64,000 nucleotides of DNA from Nocardia sp. NRRL S-836 (GTDB taxonomy: Bacteria > Actinomycetota > Actinomycetes > Mycobacteriales > Pseudonocardiaceae). Every line of letters starts with the position of its first letter. The stretch's first letter is position 1. Positions 33,753 through 44,263 of the stretch are shown in pieces. The DNA lies in assembly GCF_001279525.1 (NCBI RefSeq), contig NZ_LGDY01000138.1, forward strand, positions 133,917-197,916. The letters are read 5' to 3'. Made by a program: the position numbers and the translations under genes. The notes below the pieces were generated by a model. The model was given only the letters and a program-made list of their open reading frames with translations. It did not search any database and had not been told where the DNA came from.

Positions 33753-34877
33753 ATGCGCAGCAAGAGCCTCGCTTCCATCGCCGTTGCCGCGGGCCTCGCC
33801 CTGGCGGTTTCGGCATGTGGTGCCAACACGTCCTCCGGCACCGGAGGAAGCTCCAACACGAACTCTGGCAGCACCGGGGGCGCAAAGGTCGGCGTGATCC
33901 TGCCTGAGACCGCGTCCTCCGCTCGCTGGGAGGGCTTCGACAAGCCGCTGCTCGAGAAGGCGCTGAAGGCGGAGGGGCTCGACCCCGACATCCAGAACGC
34001 GCAGGGCGACGTCCAGAAGTTCAGCACCCTGGCCGACGGCATGATCAACGCCGGCGTCAAGGTCCTGATCATCGCCACGCCCAACAGCGAGGTCGGCGCC
34101 TCGGTCGCCAAGAAGGCGCAGGCGCAGGGCATCCAGGTCATCGACTACGACCGCCTGAACCTCGGTGGCTCCTCGTCCTACTACGTGTCGTTCGACAACG
34201 TGAAGGTCGGCGAGCTGCAGGGCCAGGGCATGGCCGACGCGCTCAAGAACTCCCCGCAGGGCGCCAACGTCATCGAGATCGAGGGCGCGCCGACGGACAA
34301 CAACGCCACCCTCTTCGCGGACGGCCAGAAGAAGGTCCTCAAGCCGCTGTACGACTCGGGCAAGCTCAAGCTCGTCCAGTCCCAGCCGATCGACAACTGG
34401 GACAACCAGAAGGGTGGTCAGGTCTTCGAGCAGATCCTGACCAGCAACAGCGGCAAGGTCGACGGCGTCGTCGCCGCGAACGACGGTCTCGCCGGCGCGG
34501 TCATCACGATCCTCAAGAAGGTCGGCCTGAACGGCAAGGTGCCGGTCACCGGTCAGGACGCCACCCCGGACGGCCTGCAGGCCGTGCTCCGCGGTGACCA
34601 GTACATGACGGTCTTCAAGCCGATCAACGAAGAGGCCCAGGCCGCCGCCAAGCTGGCCGCCGCGCTCGCGAAGGGTGACACCGCCGGTGCGGACGCCCTC
34701 GCGAACAAGAAGGAGAAGGACCCGAAGGGCAACCGCGACGTCAAGTCCGTGCTGCTCACGCCGCAGCTGATCACCAAGGACAAGGTGAAGGCGGTCGTGG
34801 ACGCCGGCTTCGTCAAGGCCTCGGAGATCTGCGTGGCCGACACCCAGGCCGCCTGCACCGAGCTCGGCATCAAGTAG
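33753..34877 (+). CDS. xylF: Xylose-type sugar-binding lipoprotein (CUT2)
   Basis: 374 residues of the periplasmic-binding-protein-like domain of ribose/xylose receptors. Lipobox AVSACGAN (Cys about 23), a Ser/Gly/Asn-rich linker, then KVGVILPETASSARWEGFD, LIIATPNSEVG, IDYDRLN and VVAANDGLAGAVI, as in D-xylose-binding XylF proteins. Together with the following ATPase and permease it forms a complete transporter; the sugar could be xylose or another pentose/hexose. An intra-operon hairpin after it would favour excess binding protein. Confidence 0.88.
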   Translation: MRSKSLASIAVAAGLALAVSACGANTSSGTGGSSNTNSGSTGGAKVGVILPETASSARWEGFDKPLLEKALKAEGLDPDIQNAQGDVQKFSTLADGMINAGVKVLIIATPNSEVGASVAKKAQAQGIQVIDYDRLNLGGSSSYYVSFDNVKVGELQGQGMADALKNSPQGANVIEIEGAPTDNNATLFADGQKKVLKPLYDSGKLKLVQSQPIDNWDNQKGGQVFEQILTSNSGKVDGVVAANDGLAGAVITILKKVGLNGKVPVTGQDATPDGLQAVLRGDQYMTVFKPINEEAQAAAKLAAALAKGDTAGADALANKKEKDPKGNRDVKSVLLTPQLITKDKVKAVVDAGFVKASEICVADTQAACTELGIK

Positions 34878-34890
34878 GACCGCTTGCGCC

Positions 34891-34921
34891 AGGCGGGGTG
34901 CGGCACCTGCGCACCCCGCCT
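34891..34921. terminator. Intra-operon hairpin between xylF and xylG
   Basis: Perfect 12-bp arms AGGCGGGGTGCG / CGCACCCCGCCT with a 7-base loop, 14 bp after the xylF stop. Such partial terminators or RNA-stabilising stems keep binding-protein mRNA above that of the membrane subunits. Confidence 0.65.
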
Positions 34922-34951
34922 CGGCGCGTGGTAACCACGGAGGAAACCCCA

Positions 34952-35725
34952 GTGAGCGAGCCGATTCTCGAGCTGCGCGGCATCAACAAGAGCTTCGGTC
35001 CCGTGCACGTCCTGCACGACATCGACCTCGTCGTGAACCCCGGCGAGGTCACCGCCCTCGTCGGCGACAACGGCGCGGGCAAGTCGACGCTGGTCAAGTG
35101 CATCGCGGGCATCCACCCGACCGACTCGGGTGAGGTCCTTTTCAACGGCGAGCCGGTGCACATCAAGGGCCCGCGCGACGCCGCCGAGCTCGGGATCGAG
35201 GTCGTCTACCAGGACCTCGCGCTGGCCGACAACCTCGACATCGTCCAGAACATGTTCCTCGGCCGTGAGCGCACCAAGGGCGGTCTGCTCGACGAGACCG
35301 ACATGGAGCAGGCGGCGCGCAAGACGCTCGCCTCGCTGTCGGTGCGCACGGTCAAGTCGGTGCGCACCCAGGTCTCGTCGCTGTCCGGTGGCCAGCGCCA
35401 GACCGTGGCGATCGCCAAGGCCGTGCTGTGGAACAGCAAGGTCGTGCTGCTCGACGAGCCCACCGCCGCACTCGGCGTCGCGCAGACGCGCCAGGTGCTC
35501 GACCTGGTCCGCCGGCTCGCCGAGCAGGGCCTGGGCGTCGTCCTGATCAGTCACAACATGAACGACGTCTTCGAGGTCGCCGACCGCATCGCGTGCCTCT
35601 ACCTCGGACGCATGGCCGCTGTCGTGGGGTCGAAGGACGTCACGCACGGCCAGGTGGTCGAGCTGATCACCGCCGGGCGTTCCGGCGACCTGGGCATCGC
35701 CCGCCCCGAGGCGGCGACGATCTGA
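34952..35725 (+). CDS. xylG: Sugar ABC transporter ATPase, single domain
   Basis: 257 residues from GTG 34952 with GGAGGAAAC upstream. Walker A GDNGAGKST near 37, ABC signature LSGGQRQTVAI near 140, Walker B VVLLDEPTAAL near 160. Classical XylG/RbsA proteins carry two ATPase domains in about 500 residues; this one has a single domain, as seen in many actinobacterial CUT2 systems, so it must work as a dimer. The stop overlaps a possible permease start (TGATG). Confidence 0.9.
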   Translation: MSEPILELRGINKSFGPVHVLHDIDLVVNPGEVTALVGDNGAGKSTLVKCIAGIHPTDSGEVLFNGEPVHIKGPRDAAELGIEVVYQDLALADNLDIVQNMFLGRERTKGGLLDETDMEQAARKTLASLSVRTVKSVRTQVSSLSGGQRQTVAIAKAVLWNSKVVLLDEPTAALGVAQTRQVLDLVRRLAEQGLGVVLISHNMNDVFEVADRIACLYLGRMAAVVGSKDVTHGQVVELITAGRSGDLGIARPEAATI

Positions 35726-35745
35726 TGAGTTCCGAAGAGGCGAGC

Positions 35746-37176
35746 ATGACCGACACCACCGAAACGACCGAGCAGGAGACCCCGCCGCAGGGCGCCATCT
35801 CCGACTTCGGCATCGACACGACCTCCCAGTCCACCGGCGAGGCGGTACGCGACTACTGGGCCAGGGTCCGCGGCGGCGAGCTCGGCTCGCTGCCCGCGCT
35901 GCTCGGGCTCGTCGTCCTGCTCGTCGTGTTCAGCTCGTTGTCGCCCACGTTCTTCACCCTGGGCAACCTCGCCAACCTGCTCCAGCAGGGCGCCAGCATC
36001 ACGATCATCGCGATGGGCCTGGTGTTCGTCCTGCTGCTCGGCGAGATCGACCTGTCCGCCGGTACCGCGTCCGGTGTGACGGCCGCGGTGATGGCGCTGC
36101 ACCTGATCCACAACGGCAACCTGCTCGGCGGCATGGGCGACACGGTGTTCTACGTGTTCTGCGGCCTGCTGGTGATCGCGATCGTGCTCTCCGCCGTCAT
36201 GAAGATCTGGGCCGGTGCGGCGCTGTCCGCCGTCGCGCTCGTGATCGCCGCGGTCGGCATCCCCGCGAACGCCTGGCTGGAGATGCTGCTCGCGGTCTGC
36301 GTCGGCGCGGCCATCGGCTGCATCACCGGCTTCCTGGTCGCGAAGGTCGGCATCCCGTCGTTCGTCGTGACCCTGGCGCTGTTCCTCGTCTGGGGCGGTG
36401 TCGTGCTGCAGCTCATCGGCCAGGGCGGCACGCTCGGCCTGCGCGACGACACGATCTTCAACGTCGCCAACGGCAACCTGAACTTCGTCGGCTCGTGGGC
36501 GTTGTTCGTCATCGCCGTCGGCGGCTACGCGGCGGTCGTGCTCACCCGGCACTTCTCCCGGCTGCGCAGGGGACTCGTGGCCCAGCCGACCACGCTGGTG
36601 CTGGCCAAGATCGGTGCCCTCGCGGTGCTGGCCGCCGTCATCACCTACGCGCTGTCGCTCAACCGGGCGCCGAGCAACCTCGTGGTGATCGAGGGCGTGC
36701 CGTACGTGGTGCCGCTGGTGCTCGTGCTGCTGGTCATCGGCACGTTCGTGCTCGACCGCACCTCCTACGGCCGCCACGTCTACGCCGTCGGTGGCAACAA
36801 GGAGGCCGCGCGCCGCGCCGGTATCAACGTCGAGCGGATCCGGATGAGCGTCTTCGTGATCGCCTCCTCCGCCGCCGCGATCGGCGCGATCGTGTACTCG
36901 TCGAAGGTCGGCTCGGTCGACCCGAACGCCGGTGCCGGCAACACGCTGCTGCTGTCGGTCGGTGCGGCCGTCATCGGTGGCACGTCGCTGTTCGGCGGCA
37001 AGGGCCGGCTGCGCGACGCGGTGATCGGTGGCGCGGTGCTCGCGATCATCCAGAACGGCATGGGCCTGCTCAAGCAGCCCGCCGCCGTCGTGTTCATCGT
37101 GACCGGCCTGGTCCTGCTGCTCGCCGCGAGCGTCGACGCGTTGTCCCGCCGCCGGGCGGCCACCGCGGCTCGATGA
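35746..37176 (+). CDS. xylH: Sugar ABC transporter permease (XylH-like)
   Basis: 476 residues, about 10-11 membrane helices, with the branched-chain/ribose-type permease signature LLLGEIDLSAGTASGVTAAV near 90 and the later YAVGGNKEAARRAGINVERIR region near 344, where the ATPase docks. ATG 35746 has GAAGAGG upstream; ATG 35725, overlapping the ATPase stop, is an alternative. The N-terminal 50 residues are polar and may be cytoplasmic. It ends five bases before the ROK regulator gene. Confidence 0.88.
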   Translation: MTDTTETTEQETPPQGAISDFGIDTTSQSTGEAVRDYWARVRGGELGSLPALLGLVVLLVVFSSLSPTFFTLGNLANLLQQGASITIIAMGLVFVLLLGEIDLSAGTASGVTAAVMALHLIHNGNLLGGMGDTVFYVFCGLLVIAIVLSAVMKIWAGAALSAVALVIAAVGIPANAWLEMLLAVCVGAAIGCITGFLVAKVGIPSFVVTLALFLVWGGVVLQLIGQGGTLGLRDDTIFNVANGNLNFVGSWALFVIAVGGYAAVVLTRHFSRLRRGLVAQPTTLVLAKIGALAVLAAVITYALSLNRAPSNLVVIEGVPYVVPLVLVLLVIGTFVLDRTSYGRHVYAVGGNKEAARRAGINVERIRMSVFVIASSAAAIGAIVYSSKVGSVDPNAGAGNTLLLSVGAAVIGGTSLFGGKGRLRDAVIGGAVLAIIQNGMGLLKQPAAVVFIVTGLVLLLAASVDALSRRRAATAAR

Positions 37177-37180
37177 CGCG

Positions 37181-38335
37181 GTGACGGGACCCACGTCCGG
37201 CACTCGTCCCGACGAGATCCGCAGGCACAACAGGACGGCGCTGCTGCGCCGCCTGCACATCGACGGTCCGTCCACCAGGGCGTCGCTCGCGGCTGAGCTC
37301 GGGCTCAACCGCAGCACGATCAAGGCCCTGGTGGACGGTCTCGCCGAAGCCGGTGTGGTCGCCGAACGCGTGCCCGCTCTGCGCAGCGGAGCGGGCCGCC
37401 CATCGCTGCTGGTCCTGCCCCAGCCGCAGGCCGCGGTCGTCATCGCGATCGACGTGCGGGTGGAGCACGTGGCGATGGGGTTCGTCGGCCTCGGCGGGGA
37501 GATCCTCGGGCGGGACAGCTGGAACCTGCACCGGACGCGTGATCCGGGTGAGGTCATCACGCACATCGTCGACTCGGCGCGCCTCATGGCCGACGACCTC
37601 GACGCCACCGCGGTCGGGGTGGGCGTGTCGGTGCCCGGCGTCGTCCGCCGCGCCGACGGGCACGTGCACGAGGCGCCGAACCTGCACTGGACCGACGTGG
37701 CACTCGGCAAGCGCCTGGAGGCGGTGCTGAAGCTGCCCGTCCAGGTCGGCAACGACGCGGAGCTCGGCGCGCTCGCGGAACACGTGCGCGGCGCGGCACA
37801 GCAGTCGTCGGACATGGTGTACATCTCCGCCGACGTCGGTGTCGGCGGCGGCGTGATCCTGTCCGGGCAGCCCCTGCGCGGCAGCGGCGGCTACGTCGGC
37901 GAGCTCGGCCACATGGTGGTCAACCCGCGCGGGCGGCGGTGCTACTGCGGCTGTGACGGCTGCTGGGAGACCGAGGTCGGCGAACCGGCGCTGTGCCGGG
38001 CGCTGGGCCTGCCCGACGACGCCCCGCGCGGCGCCGTCGTCGCGGCACTGCGGGCGCTCGACGCGCCGGAGCAGCTCGACGAGTTCGCCGGCTGGCTGGC
38101 GCTGGGGCTCGCGAACATCGTCAACGTCCTCGGCCCGGAACTGGTCGTGCTCGGCGACCTCTACACGGCGCTGCCCCCGTCGGTGGTCGACGCGGTGAGC
38201 TCCGCCGTGCAGCGGCGCAGCCTCGTCTCACGGGCGGTCGGCGGGACCCAGGTCGTCACGTCGCCGTTGGGCAGGGACGCCAAGCTGGTCGGTGCCGCGG
38301 AGCTCGCGTTCGAACCGGTGCTGGACAACCTGTAG
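37181..38335 (+). CDS. ROK-family transcriptional regulator
   Basis: 384 residues from GTG 37181. An N-terminal winged helix-turn-helix (about 15-75: TRASLAAELGLNRSTIKALVDGL) is joined to a ROK sugar-kinase-like domain with the zinc-binding CYCGCDGC near 248 and the VGVGGGVIL loop near 220. Such XylR/NagC-like proteins are sugar-responsive repressors; as the last gene of the transporter operon it probably regulates it. Whether the kinase-like domain is catalytic is unlikely but not excluded. Confidence 0.88.
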   Translation: MTGPTSGTRPDEIRRHNRTALLRRLHIDGPSTRASLAAELGLNRSTIKALVDGLAEAGVVAERVPALRSGAGRPSLLVLPQPQAAVVIAIDVRVEHVAMGFVGLGGEILGRDSWNLHRTRDPGEVITHIVDSARLMADDLDATAVGVGVSVPGVVRRADGHVHEAPNLHWTDVALGKRLEAVLKLPVQVGNDAELGALAEHVRGAAQQSSDMVYISADVGVGGGVILSGQPLRGSGGYVGELGHMVVNPRGRRCYCGCDGCWETEVGEPALCRALGLPDDAPRGAVVAALRALDAPEQLDEFAGWLALGLANIVNVLGPELVVLGDLYTALPPSVVDAVSSAVQRRSLVSRAVGGTQVVTSPLGRDAKLVGAAELAFEPVLDNL

Positions 38336-38352
38336 CACCCGGAAAAGCGAAG

Positions 38353-38383
38353 GGGGCGGAGATCCCAGGAGGATCTCCGCCCC
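38353..38383. terminator. Bidirectional terminator hairpin
   Basis: Perfect 13-bp arms GGGGCGGAGATCC / GGATCTCCGCCCC with a 5-base loop between the ROK gene (stop 38335) and the convergent DUF7455 gene (stop 38406). Confidence 0.8.
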
Positions 38384-38405
38384 AAGCGGCTAGGTGGGGT
38401 GGAAG

Positions 38406-38585
38406 TCAGCCCTGCTGAATCTCAGCAGCGAGTTCGCGCAATTTCTCACTGTGCGCCCGGGCGTGGTGCCCGCAGAACAGCAACTCGCCCCCGGACGGGA
38501 GCAAAGCGCGAACCTGGGCAGCAGCCCCGCAGCGGTCGCAGCGGTCGGCAGCGGTCAACTCGGGGCGGGTGAGTGCTGCAGTCAT
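38406..38585 (-). CDS. Small zinc-ribbon-like protein (DUF7455)
   Basis: 59 residues from ATG 38585 with GGAGGGAG upstream. Two Cys pairs-like positions, DRCDRCGAAAQVRALLP and LLFCGHHARAHSEKLRELA, give a CxxC and a CxHH set suited to bind zinc. Matches the conserved small DUF7455 proteins of actinobacteria, whose role is unknown; they often sit near sigma factor genes, as here. Confidence 0.85.
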   Translation of the reverse strand: MTAALTRPELTAADRCDRCGAAAQVRALLPSGGELLFCGHHARAHSEKLRELAAEIQQG

Positions 38586-38988
38586 GATGAATCTCCCTCC
38601 GTCCCAGCATCGGAACGAAGTGTCCCGGTGCCCTCTTACCAAGCTGCGACCACTGCGCCCCTGGATTGGTGCGCGGTGCTCGCTGGCTCCACTCTGACAG
38701 ACGTTCTGGCGTTAGTCAGTGTTCCCGTGTGCGTGGCGACTCGCGTCACTCCGGGATTTACCCGCTTGTCGCAGGCTCACACATGAGTTCGCCACCGGTT
38801 CACCGGCTTGACAGGTACCGGGAGCAACCGAAAACGTGCTGGTGGGGCAGTGCCTTCGGGCCATTCGGTCGGTTGCGTGCAGCCGGGAGTGTGATATCGG
38901 TTGCTCTTGTCCGCCCGCAGCGAACAGGTCACGAACGTCCCACGATTCGGACGCGCGACCGTGATCAAAACGCCTCGCGCACGCCGTG
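38586..38988. other. 403-bp gap with no gene
   Basis: Holds the upstream region of the DUF7455 gene and the downstream side of the short IclR gene. A TGATATCGG stretch near 38892 and small palindromes (CCGGTTCACCGG near 38795) are visible, but I see no gene or clear promoter. Confidence 0.4.
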
Positions 38989-39531
38989 TCAGCTCGCGAG
39001 CGCGGCACTGATCGCCCGTGCCGCATGCCCCACCGCCTCCCGCACGGCGGTGGCGCTGCGGCCGTTGTCGAGCACCGCCGACACCGTTCCGACGACGGCA
39101 CTGGTCGGCGTCCGCACCGGCGCGCTGACGAACACCATGCCCGCCGGCACCGTGGCGCCCGGCCGCAGCCGCGTCACGTCCTCGGCCCGCACGATGCTCG
39201 CCGCGGCCACCAGCACCCGGTCCCGCCGCGGCACGGCGAGGATCGCCGACGTCCTGATCGTCGCCGACAACGCCCGCAACGGCTGCCGCGCCACCCGCAG
39301 GATCCCCGGCACCGGCTCCCACGCCTGGCCCAGCCGGAACATCTGTGCGCCGACCCGGTAGCGGCCGCGCACGTTCTCGACCGCGCCCAGCGCCTCCATC
39401 TGCTCCAGCAGGCGGTGCACCGTCGTCTTCGGCATCGCACACCGGTCGGCGAGCTGCGTGAGTCCCAGCTCGCCCTCGTCCACGAGCTTGTCCAGCAGCG
39501 TGAACGCCCCTTCGAGGACAGACCTTCCCAT
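38989..39531 (-). CDS. Short IclR-type regulator
   Basis: 180 residues from ATG 39531 (AGGGGG upstream); a longer reading to 39693 crosses the sigA terminator and is unlikely. The helix-turn-helix (about 5-65: LLDKLVDEGELGLTQLADRC ... TTVHRLLEQ) is complete, but the effector part is only about 110 residues and lacks most of the usual IclR domain (normal total about 250). Remaining features include VLVAAASIVR and GATVPAGMVF. It may be a naturally short regulator with an altered sensing domain. Confidence 0.8.
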   Translation of the reverse strand: MGRSVLEGAFTLLDKLVDEGELGLTQLADRCAMPKTTVHRLLEQMEALGAVENVRGRYRVGAQMFRLGQAWEPVPGILRVARQPLRALSATIRTSAILAVPRRDRVLVAAASIVRAEDVTRLRPGATVPAGMVFVSAPVRTPTSAVVGTVSAVLDNGRSATAVREAVGHAARAISAALAS

Positions 39532-39674
39532 CGTTGTTCCCCCTCGTTCCGGTCTCCGGAACCGCCCCTGTGCACCCCAGCGGCACAGCCACACACTGAT
39601 GGTGTCGCCTGTGCGCCGGAAGCACATGAGTACCGGGGTACTCAACTTTCGCGCGCGCTGCTCGGCGCGTGCGC

Positions 39675-39714
39675 AAAAAAGGAGGCCCCACACCGAACCG
39701 GTGCGGGGCCTCCT
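39675..39714 (-). terminator. Rho-independent terminator of sigA
   Basis: On the minus strand a 16-bp stem with one mismatch (39680-39714) is followed by six T (39680-39675), the only canonical hairpin plus T-run I noticed in the window. It lies 20 bp after the sigA stop. Confidence 0.85.
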
Positions 39715-39733
39715 GCGTATGACCGGGTAAGAC

Positions 39734-41074
<1,341 letters not shown>

Positions 41075-41301
41075 GTACGCCCTTTCGCGACGGTCGTTCA
41101 AGGCTGACCAGAGGGCGCGAAACCTCGGTCGCCAGAGTTCAGGGGATCTCCCCGCCGATCTTGATTGGCGGGTGTGCGTTCCATTGTAACGACGTCCGTG
41201 ACGCGGTGTTGCGCCCCGAGCCTTTTCGAGGCGCCCCCACCTGCGTTCTCGCAGCTAGAACCAGTCGAGAGAGACGGACACGTTTCGGTGTCGGTTACCC
41301 G

Positions 41302-42063
41302 TTACGGCCGGATTCCGTGCGCGGCCGCCCACGCGGCGCCGACGATGCCCGCGTCGTTCTTCAGCGCCGCCGCGACCACCTCGGTGCGGACCTTGAGCAA
41401 CGGCAACCACTTGTGCGCCTTCTTGCTCACGCCACCGCCCGCGATGACGAGGTCGGGCCAGATGAGGTCCTCCAGCACGTTGACGTACCGGGAGACCCGC
41501 GGCGCCCACTCCTCCCAGGACAGGCCCTTGTCCTCCTTCACCGACGCCGCCGCACGCGACTCCGCGTCGTGGCCGTCGACCTGGAGGTGGCCGAACTCCG
41601 TGTTCGGCACGAGCTTGCCGTCGAGGAACACGGCACTGCCGATGCCGGTGCCGAACGTCAGCAGCACGACGGTCCCGGCCTTGCCGACCCCGGCGCCGAA
41701 CGACATCTCCGCGAGGCCGGCGGCGTCCGCGTCGTTCATGACGACGACGTCCTCCGGCCTGCGCTTGAGGCGCTCGGCGAACAACGCGCCCGCGTCGCAG
41801 TTGATCCAGCCCTTGTCCACGTTCGCGGCACTGAGGGCGACGCCGTGCTTGACGACGCACGGCAGCGTCACGCCGACCGGCCCGTCCCACTGGAACTTCT
41901 CGACGATCTCGGCGACGACGTCCGCCACCGCGTCGGGGGTCGAGGGCTGGGGCGTGGGGATCCGCATGCGCTCGCCGTCCAGTGCGCCGGCCTCGAGATC
42001 GACCAGTCCGCCCTTGATGCCGGAGCCGCCGATGTCCACACCGAACCCGCGGGTGATGCCCAT
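41302..42063 (-). CDS. ppgK: Polyphosphate glucokinase
   Basis: Phosphorylates glucose using inorganic polyphosphate (and usually ATP). 253 residues of the ROK fold: phosphate-binding [15 protein letters not shown] near 8-22, GVTLPCVV near 65, catalytic Asp in [12 protein letters not shown] near 110, [16 protein letters not shown] near 133 and the C-terminal [17 protein letters not shown]. The absence of a zinc-type Cys cluster separates it from ROK repressors. Its place between sigA and suhB matches the order recalled for M. tuberculosis. Confidence 0.93.
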   Translation of the reverse strand: MGITRGFGVDIGGSGIKGGLVDLEAGALDGERMRIPTPQPSTPDAVADVVAEIVEKFQWDGPVGVTLPCVVKHGVALSAANVDKGWINCDAGALFAERLKRRPEDVVVMNDADAAGLAEMSFGAGVGKAGTVVLLTFGTGIGSAVFLDGKLVPNTEFGHLQVDGHDAESRAAASVKEDKGLSWEEWAPRVSRYVNVLEDLIWPDLVIAGGGVSKKAHKWLPLLKVRTEVVAAALKNDAGIVGAAWAAAHGIRP

Positions 42064-42163
42064 CCCCGTGGTCCTTCCTACTCGATTCAGTAAACGTGGT
42101 TCGCAGACATTAGCCTGACGTTGTCCGATAGTCCCGTGCTAGTGACGCAGGAGGGAACCGGTC

Positions 42164-42958
42164 GTGATGGATCCCCGGCCGCTCGTCGACATCGCCGCGG
42201 CCATTGGACGGGAGGCGGGCGCTCTCGTTCAGCGCATGCGCGCCTCCGCGGTCGTGTCGTTCGACACCAAGAGCACCTCCACCGACGTCGTGACGGCCGC
42301 CGACCGCGCCTCGGAACAACTCGTTCGGACGCGTCTGTCCGAGTCCCGGCCCGGTGAACCGGTGCTCGGCGAGGAGGAGGGCGGCTCGGTCCTGCCCGGC
42401 CTGACCTGGGTCGTCGACCCGATCGACGGCACCGTGAACTACCTCTACGGCATCCCCTGGTACTCGGTGTCGATCGCCGCGCAGCTCGACGGCGAGTCGA
42501 TCGCGGGAGCGGTCTTCGAACCCGCGACCGGCCGGATGTGGACCGCGGCACGCGGGCACGGCGCGTTCCTGGACGGCTCGCCGCTGCGGGTGTCGGCGGC
42601 CACGGACCTGTCGCTGTCCCTGCTCGGCTACGGCTTCGCCTACCGCCCGGAACGCCGTCAGCGGCAGGCGGAGGCCTGGGCCGCCATGTCCACGCGGGTG
42701 CGTGACATGCGTCGCGCCGGTGCCGCGTCGCTCGACCTGTGCTCGGTGGCCGCCGGTCGCCTCGACGCCTACGCCGAGCACGAGCTGGGTCGCTGGGACT
42801 GGGCCGCGGGCGCGCTGATCGCCGCCGAGGCGGGTGCGGTGGTGCGGCTGCCGGGGACGGCGCCGGAGCTGGGGCAGGAAGCGACGTTCGCGGCCGCGCC
42901 CGGTGTCGCCGACGCCATGTACGCGGCACTGGCCGAGTCCGGTTTCGGCAAGGTCTGA
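42164..42958 (+). CDS. suhB: Inositol monophosphatase-family phosphatase
   Basis: 264 residues; GTG 42164 with GGAGGG upstream (ATG 42167 also possible). Metal-binding motifs of the Mg2+-dependent phosphatase family: GEEEGG near 66, DPIDGTVNYLYG near 86, and WDWAAGALIAAEAGAVV near 210. Members hydrolyse inositol phosphate or related sugars; the actinobacterial copy next to ppgK could supply inositol for phosphoinositides or mycothiol. Divergent from ppgK. Confidence 0.92.
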   Translation: MMDPRPLVDIAAAIGREAGALVQRMRASAVVSFDTKSTSTDVVTAADRASEQLVRTRLSESRPGEPVLGEEEGGSVLPGLTWVVDPIDGTVNYLYGIPWYSVSIAAQLDGESIAGAVFEPATGRMWTAARGHGAFLDGSPLRVSAATDLSLSLLGYGFAYRPERRQRQAEAWAAMSTRVRDMRRAGAASLDLCSVAAGRLDAYAEHELGRWDWAAGALIAAEAGAVVRLPGTAPELGQEATFAAAPGVADAMYAALAESGFGKV

Positions 42959-42989
42959 GGCACGGTGACGGTGCGGTACTGCTGCGCGG

Positions 42990-43063
42990 GTTGACTGGGT
43001 CAACATCAGGGTTGACTCAGTCACCGTGCTGCGTGCGCCGGCACGTCCTGCCAGAGGACGTGC
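42990..43063. terminator. Hairpins between suhB and cei
   Basis: Palindrome GTTGAC-TGG-GTCAAC (42990-43004), inside a wider inverted repeat CACGGTGAC (42961-42969) / GTCACCGTG (43020-43028), followed by GCACGTCCT-GCCAG-AGGACGTGC (43041-43063). They fill the gap between two convergent genes and probably end transcription from both sides. Confidence 0.55.
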
Positions 43064-43129
43064 TCACCCACCCGTCGACGGCCACGAGCGCGAGGGAGCG
43101 GCGCCCGGCCGGTCACGGGGCGGAAAGCC

Positions 43130-43843
43130 TCAGCAGGTCACTTCGCGCGCGGCGGCCACGTTGTCGGCGTTCAGCGTCGGCGGGTTCGGCTCGGCGACCT
43201 GGCCGCCCTGCTGCTCGGGCTGCTGCTCGGCCCACTCCTTGAGCTGGTCGAGGACCTTGCGCGCGGCGCTGTTCGGCTTGACCTCGTCGAACTTCTTGCC
43301 CACCGACACGTCGACCGTCGCGTCCTGCCGGTCGTCGCGCACCAGCTCCAGGCACGGTTCGACCAGGGACAGCGTCCGCGCCGCCTGCGCGCCCGGCGCG
43401 CCGAAGCGGATCTGGCCGCGGCAGTTCATGTCGCCGGCCGGGTAGAGCGGGTCGTTGCCCGGTTCCCCCGCCTGCTTCATGCCGAGATCGGCGAGCATCA
43501 CCGCGACGGCCTTCGCGTGGTTGCGCTGCGTCGAGGCGTTCACCACCCGGAAGTTCACGTCACCGACCGGAACCGGGTTCGTGCGGTCGAGCGCGTTGTG
43601 TTCCAGCACCGTGCCCAGCGCGGGCGGGGGTGCCGCCGGCGGGGCGGCCGCGGCGGCGGCCGGGTCGACCGTCGTCGTGTGGCCGGGCGCGTTGCACTTG
43701 ATGGCCGCGTCCACGTCACCGGCGGTGCCGAGCACCTTCACCCACACGAAGACGGAGCTGACCAGCAGCACCGTGAACAGGACGAGTGCGGGTATCGGAC
43801 GGCGCCGCTTGTACGGCGTCAAGCTTCCCGATGCGGGTCCCAC
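43130..43843 (-). CDS. cei: Envelope integrity protein Cei
   Basis: 237 residues from GTG 43843. One N-terminal membrane helix (about 17-38: PALVLFTVLLVSSVFVWVKV), then an Ala/Pro-rich linker and a LytR_C domain (VNFRVVNASTQRNHAKAV; LADLGMKQ; GQIRFGAPGAQAARTL), located outside the membrane. In Mycobacterium the equivalent protein is needed for envelope integrity. Position between suhB and the DUF4193 gene fits. Three Cys in the mature part may form disulfides. Confidence 0.88.
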   Translation of the reverse strand: MGPASGSLTPYKRRRPIPALVLFTVLLVSSVFVWVKVLGTAGDVDAAIKCNAPGHTTTVDPAAAAAAPPAAPPPALGTVLEHNALDRTNPVPVGDVNFRVVNASTQRNHAKAVAVMLADLGMKQAGEPGNDPLYPAGDMNCRGQIRFGAPGAQAARTLSLVEPCLELVRDDRQDATVDVSVGKKFDEVKPNSAARKVLDQLKEWAEQQPEQQGGQVAEPNPPTLNADNVAAAREVTC

Positions 43844-44263
43844 GTCCGAAGCCCTCCCCGTGTTCCAACCCTGTGATGAGCGTAGGCCTTGCCCGGCTGA
43901 CGCGCGCCGCGGCGCACGTGACCCAGTGCACCGGCCCGATCGCTCTCAGTCAGGACGGTACCGGCACGGAGCGAGGTTGCACGCCGAGCCGAAGGTGCTC
44001 CCGCACAGCCTATCGGTCCAGCGTAGAAAGGTTGTGTCACCCGTCCGGTCGGTAAGGGGTAACCCGATGCCGGGGCACTCCGACAATGAGCTACCCTCTG
44101 CGCGCTCCGCACACATGTGGATCAAGCCAACGGTCACGCCGAGGGGGTTGGCTTGCCACCGGGTGAGAGAGACCTACGTCACCTTGACGTGGGGCACAAA
44201 AGAGGGCGCTGGAGCGTTAACCAGCGACACGAACAGTCTCCGTAGACCGCAGGGGTGAAGAAG
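43844..44263. other. 420-bp divergent intergenic region (cei / DUF4193)
   Basis: Must contain the promoters of both genes. Short inverted repeats such as GGGGTAACCC near 44056 and a TTGACG hexamer (44184-44189) are present, but I could not fix a -10/-35 pair with confidence. Confidence 0.4.

Noticed and set aside
35599..37824. 741-codon open frame opposite xylH and the ROK gene
   Set aside because: Same shadow effect; the permease on the plus strand has recognisable motifs.
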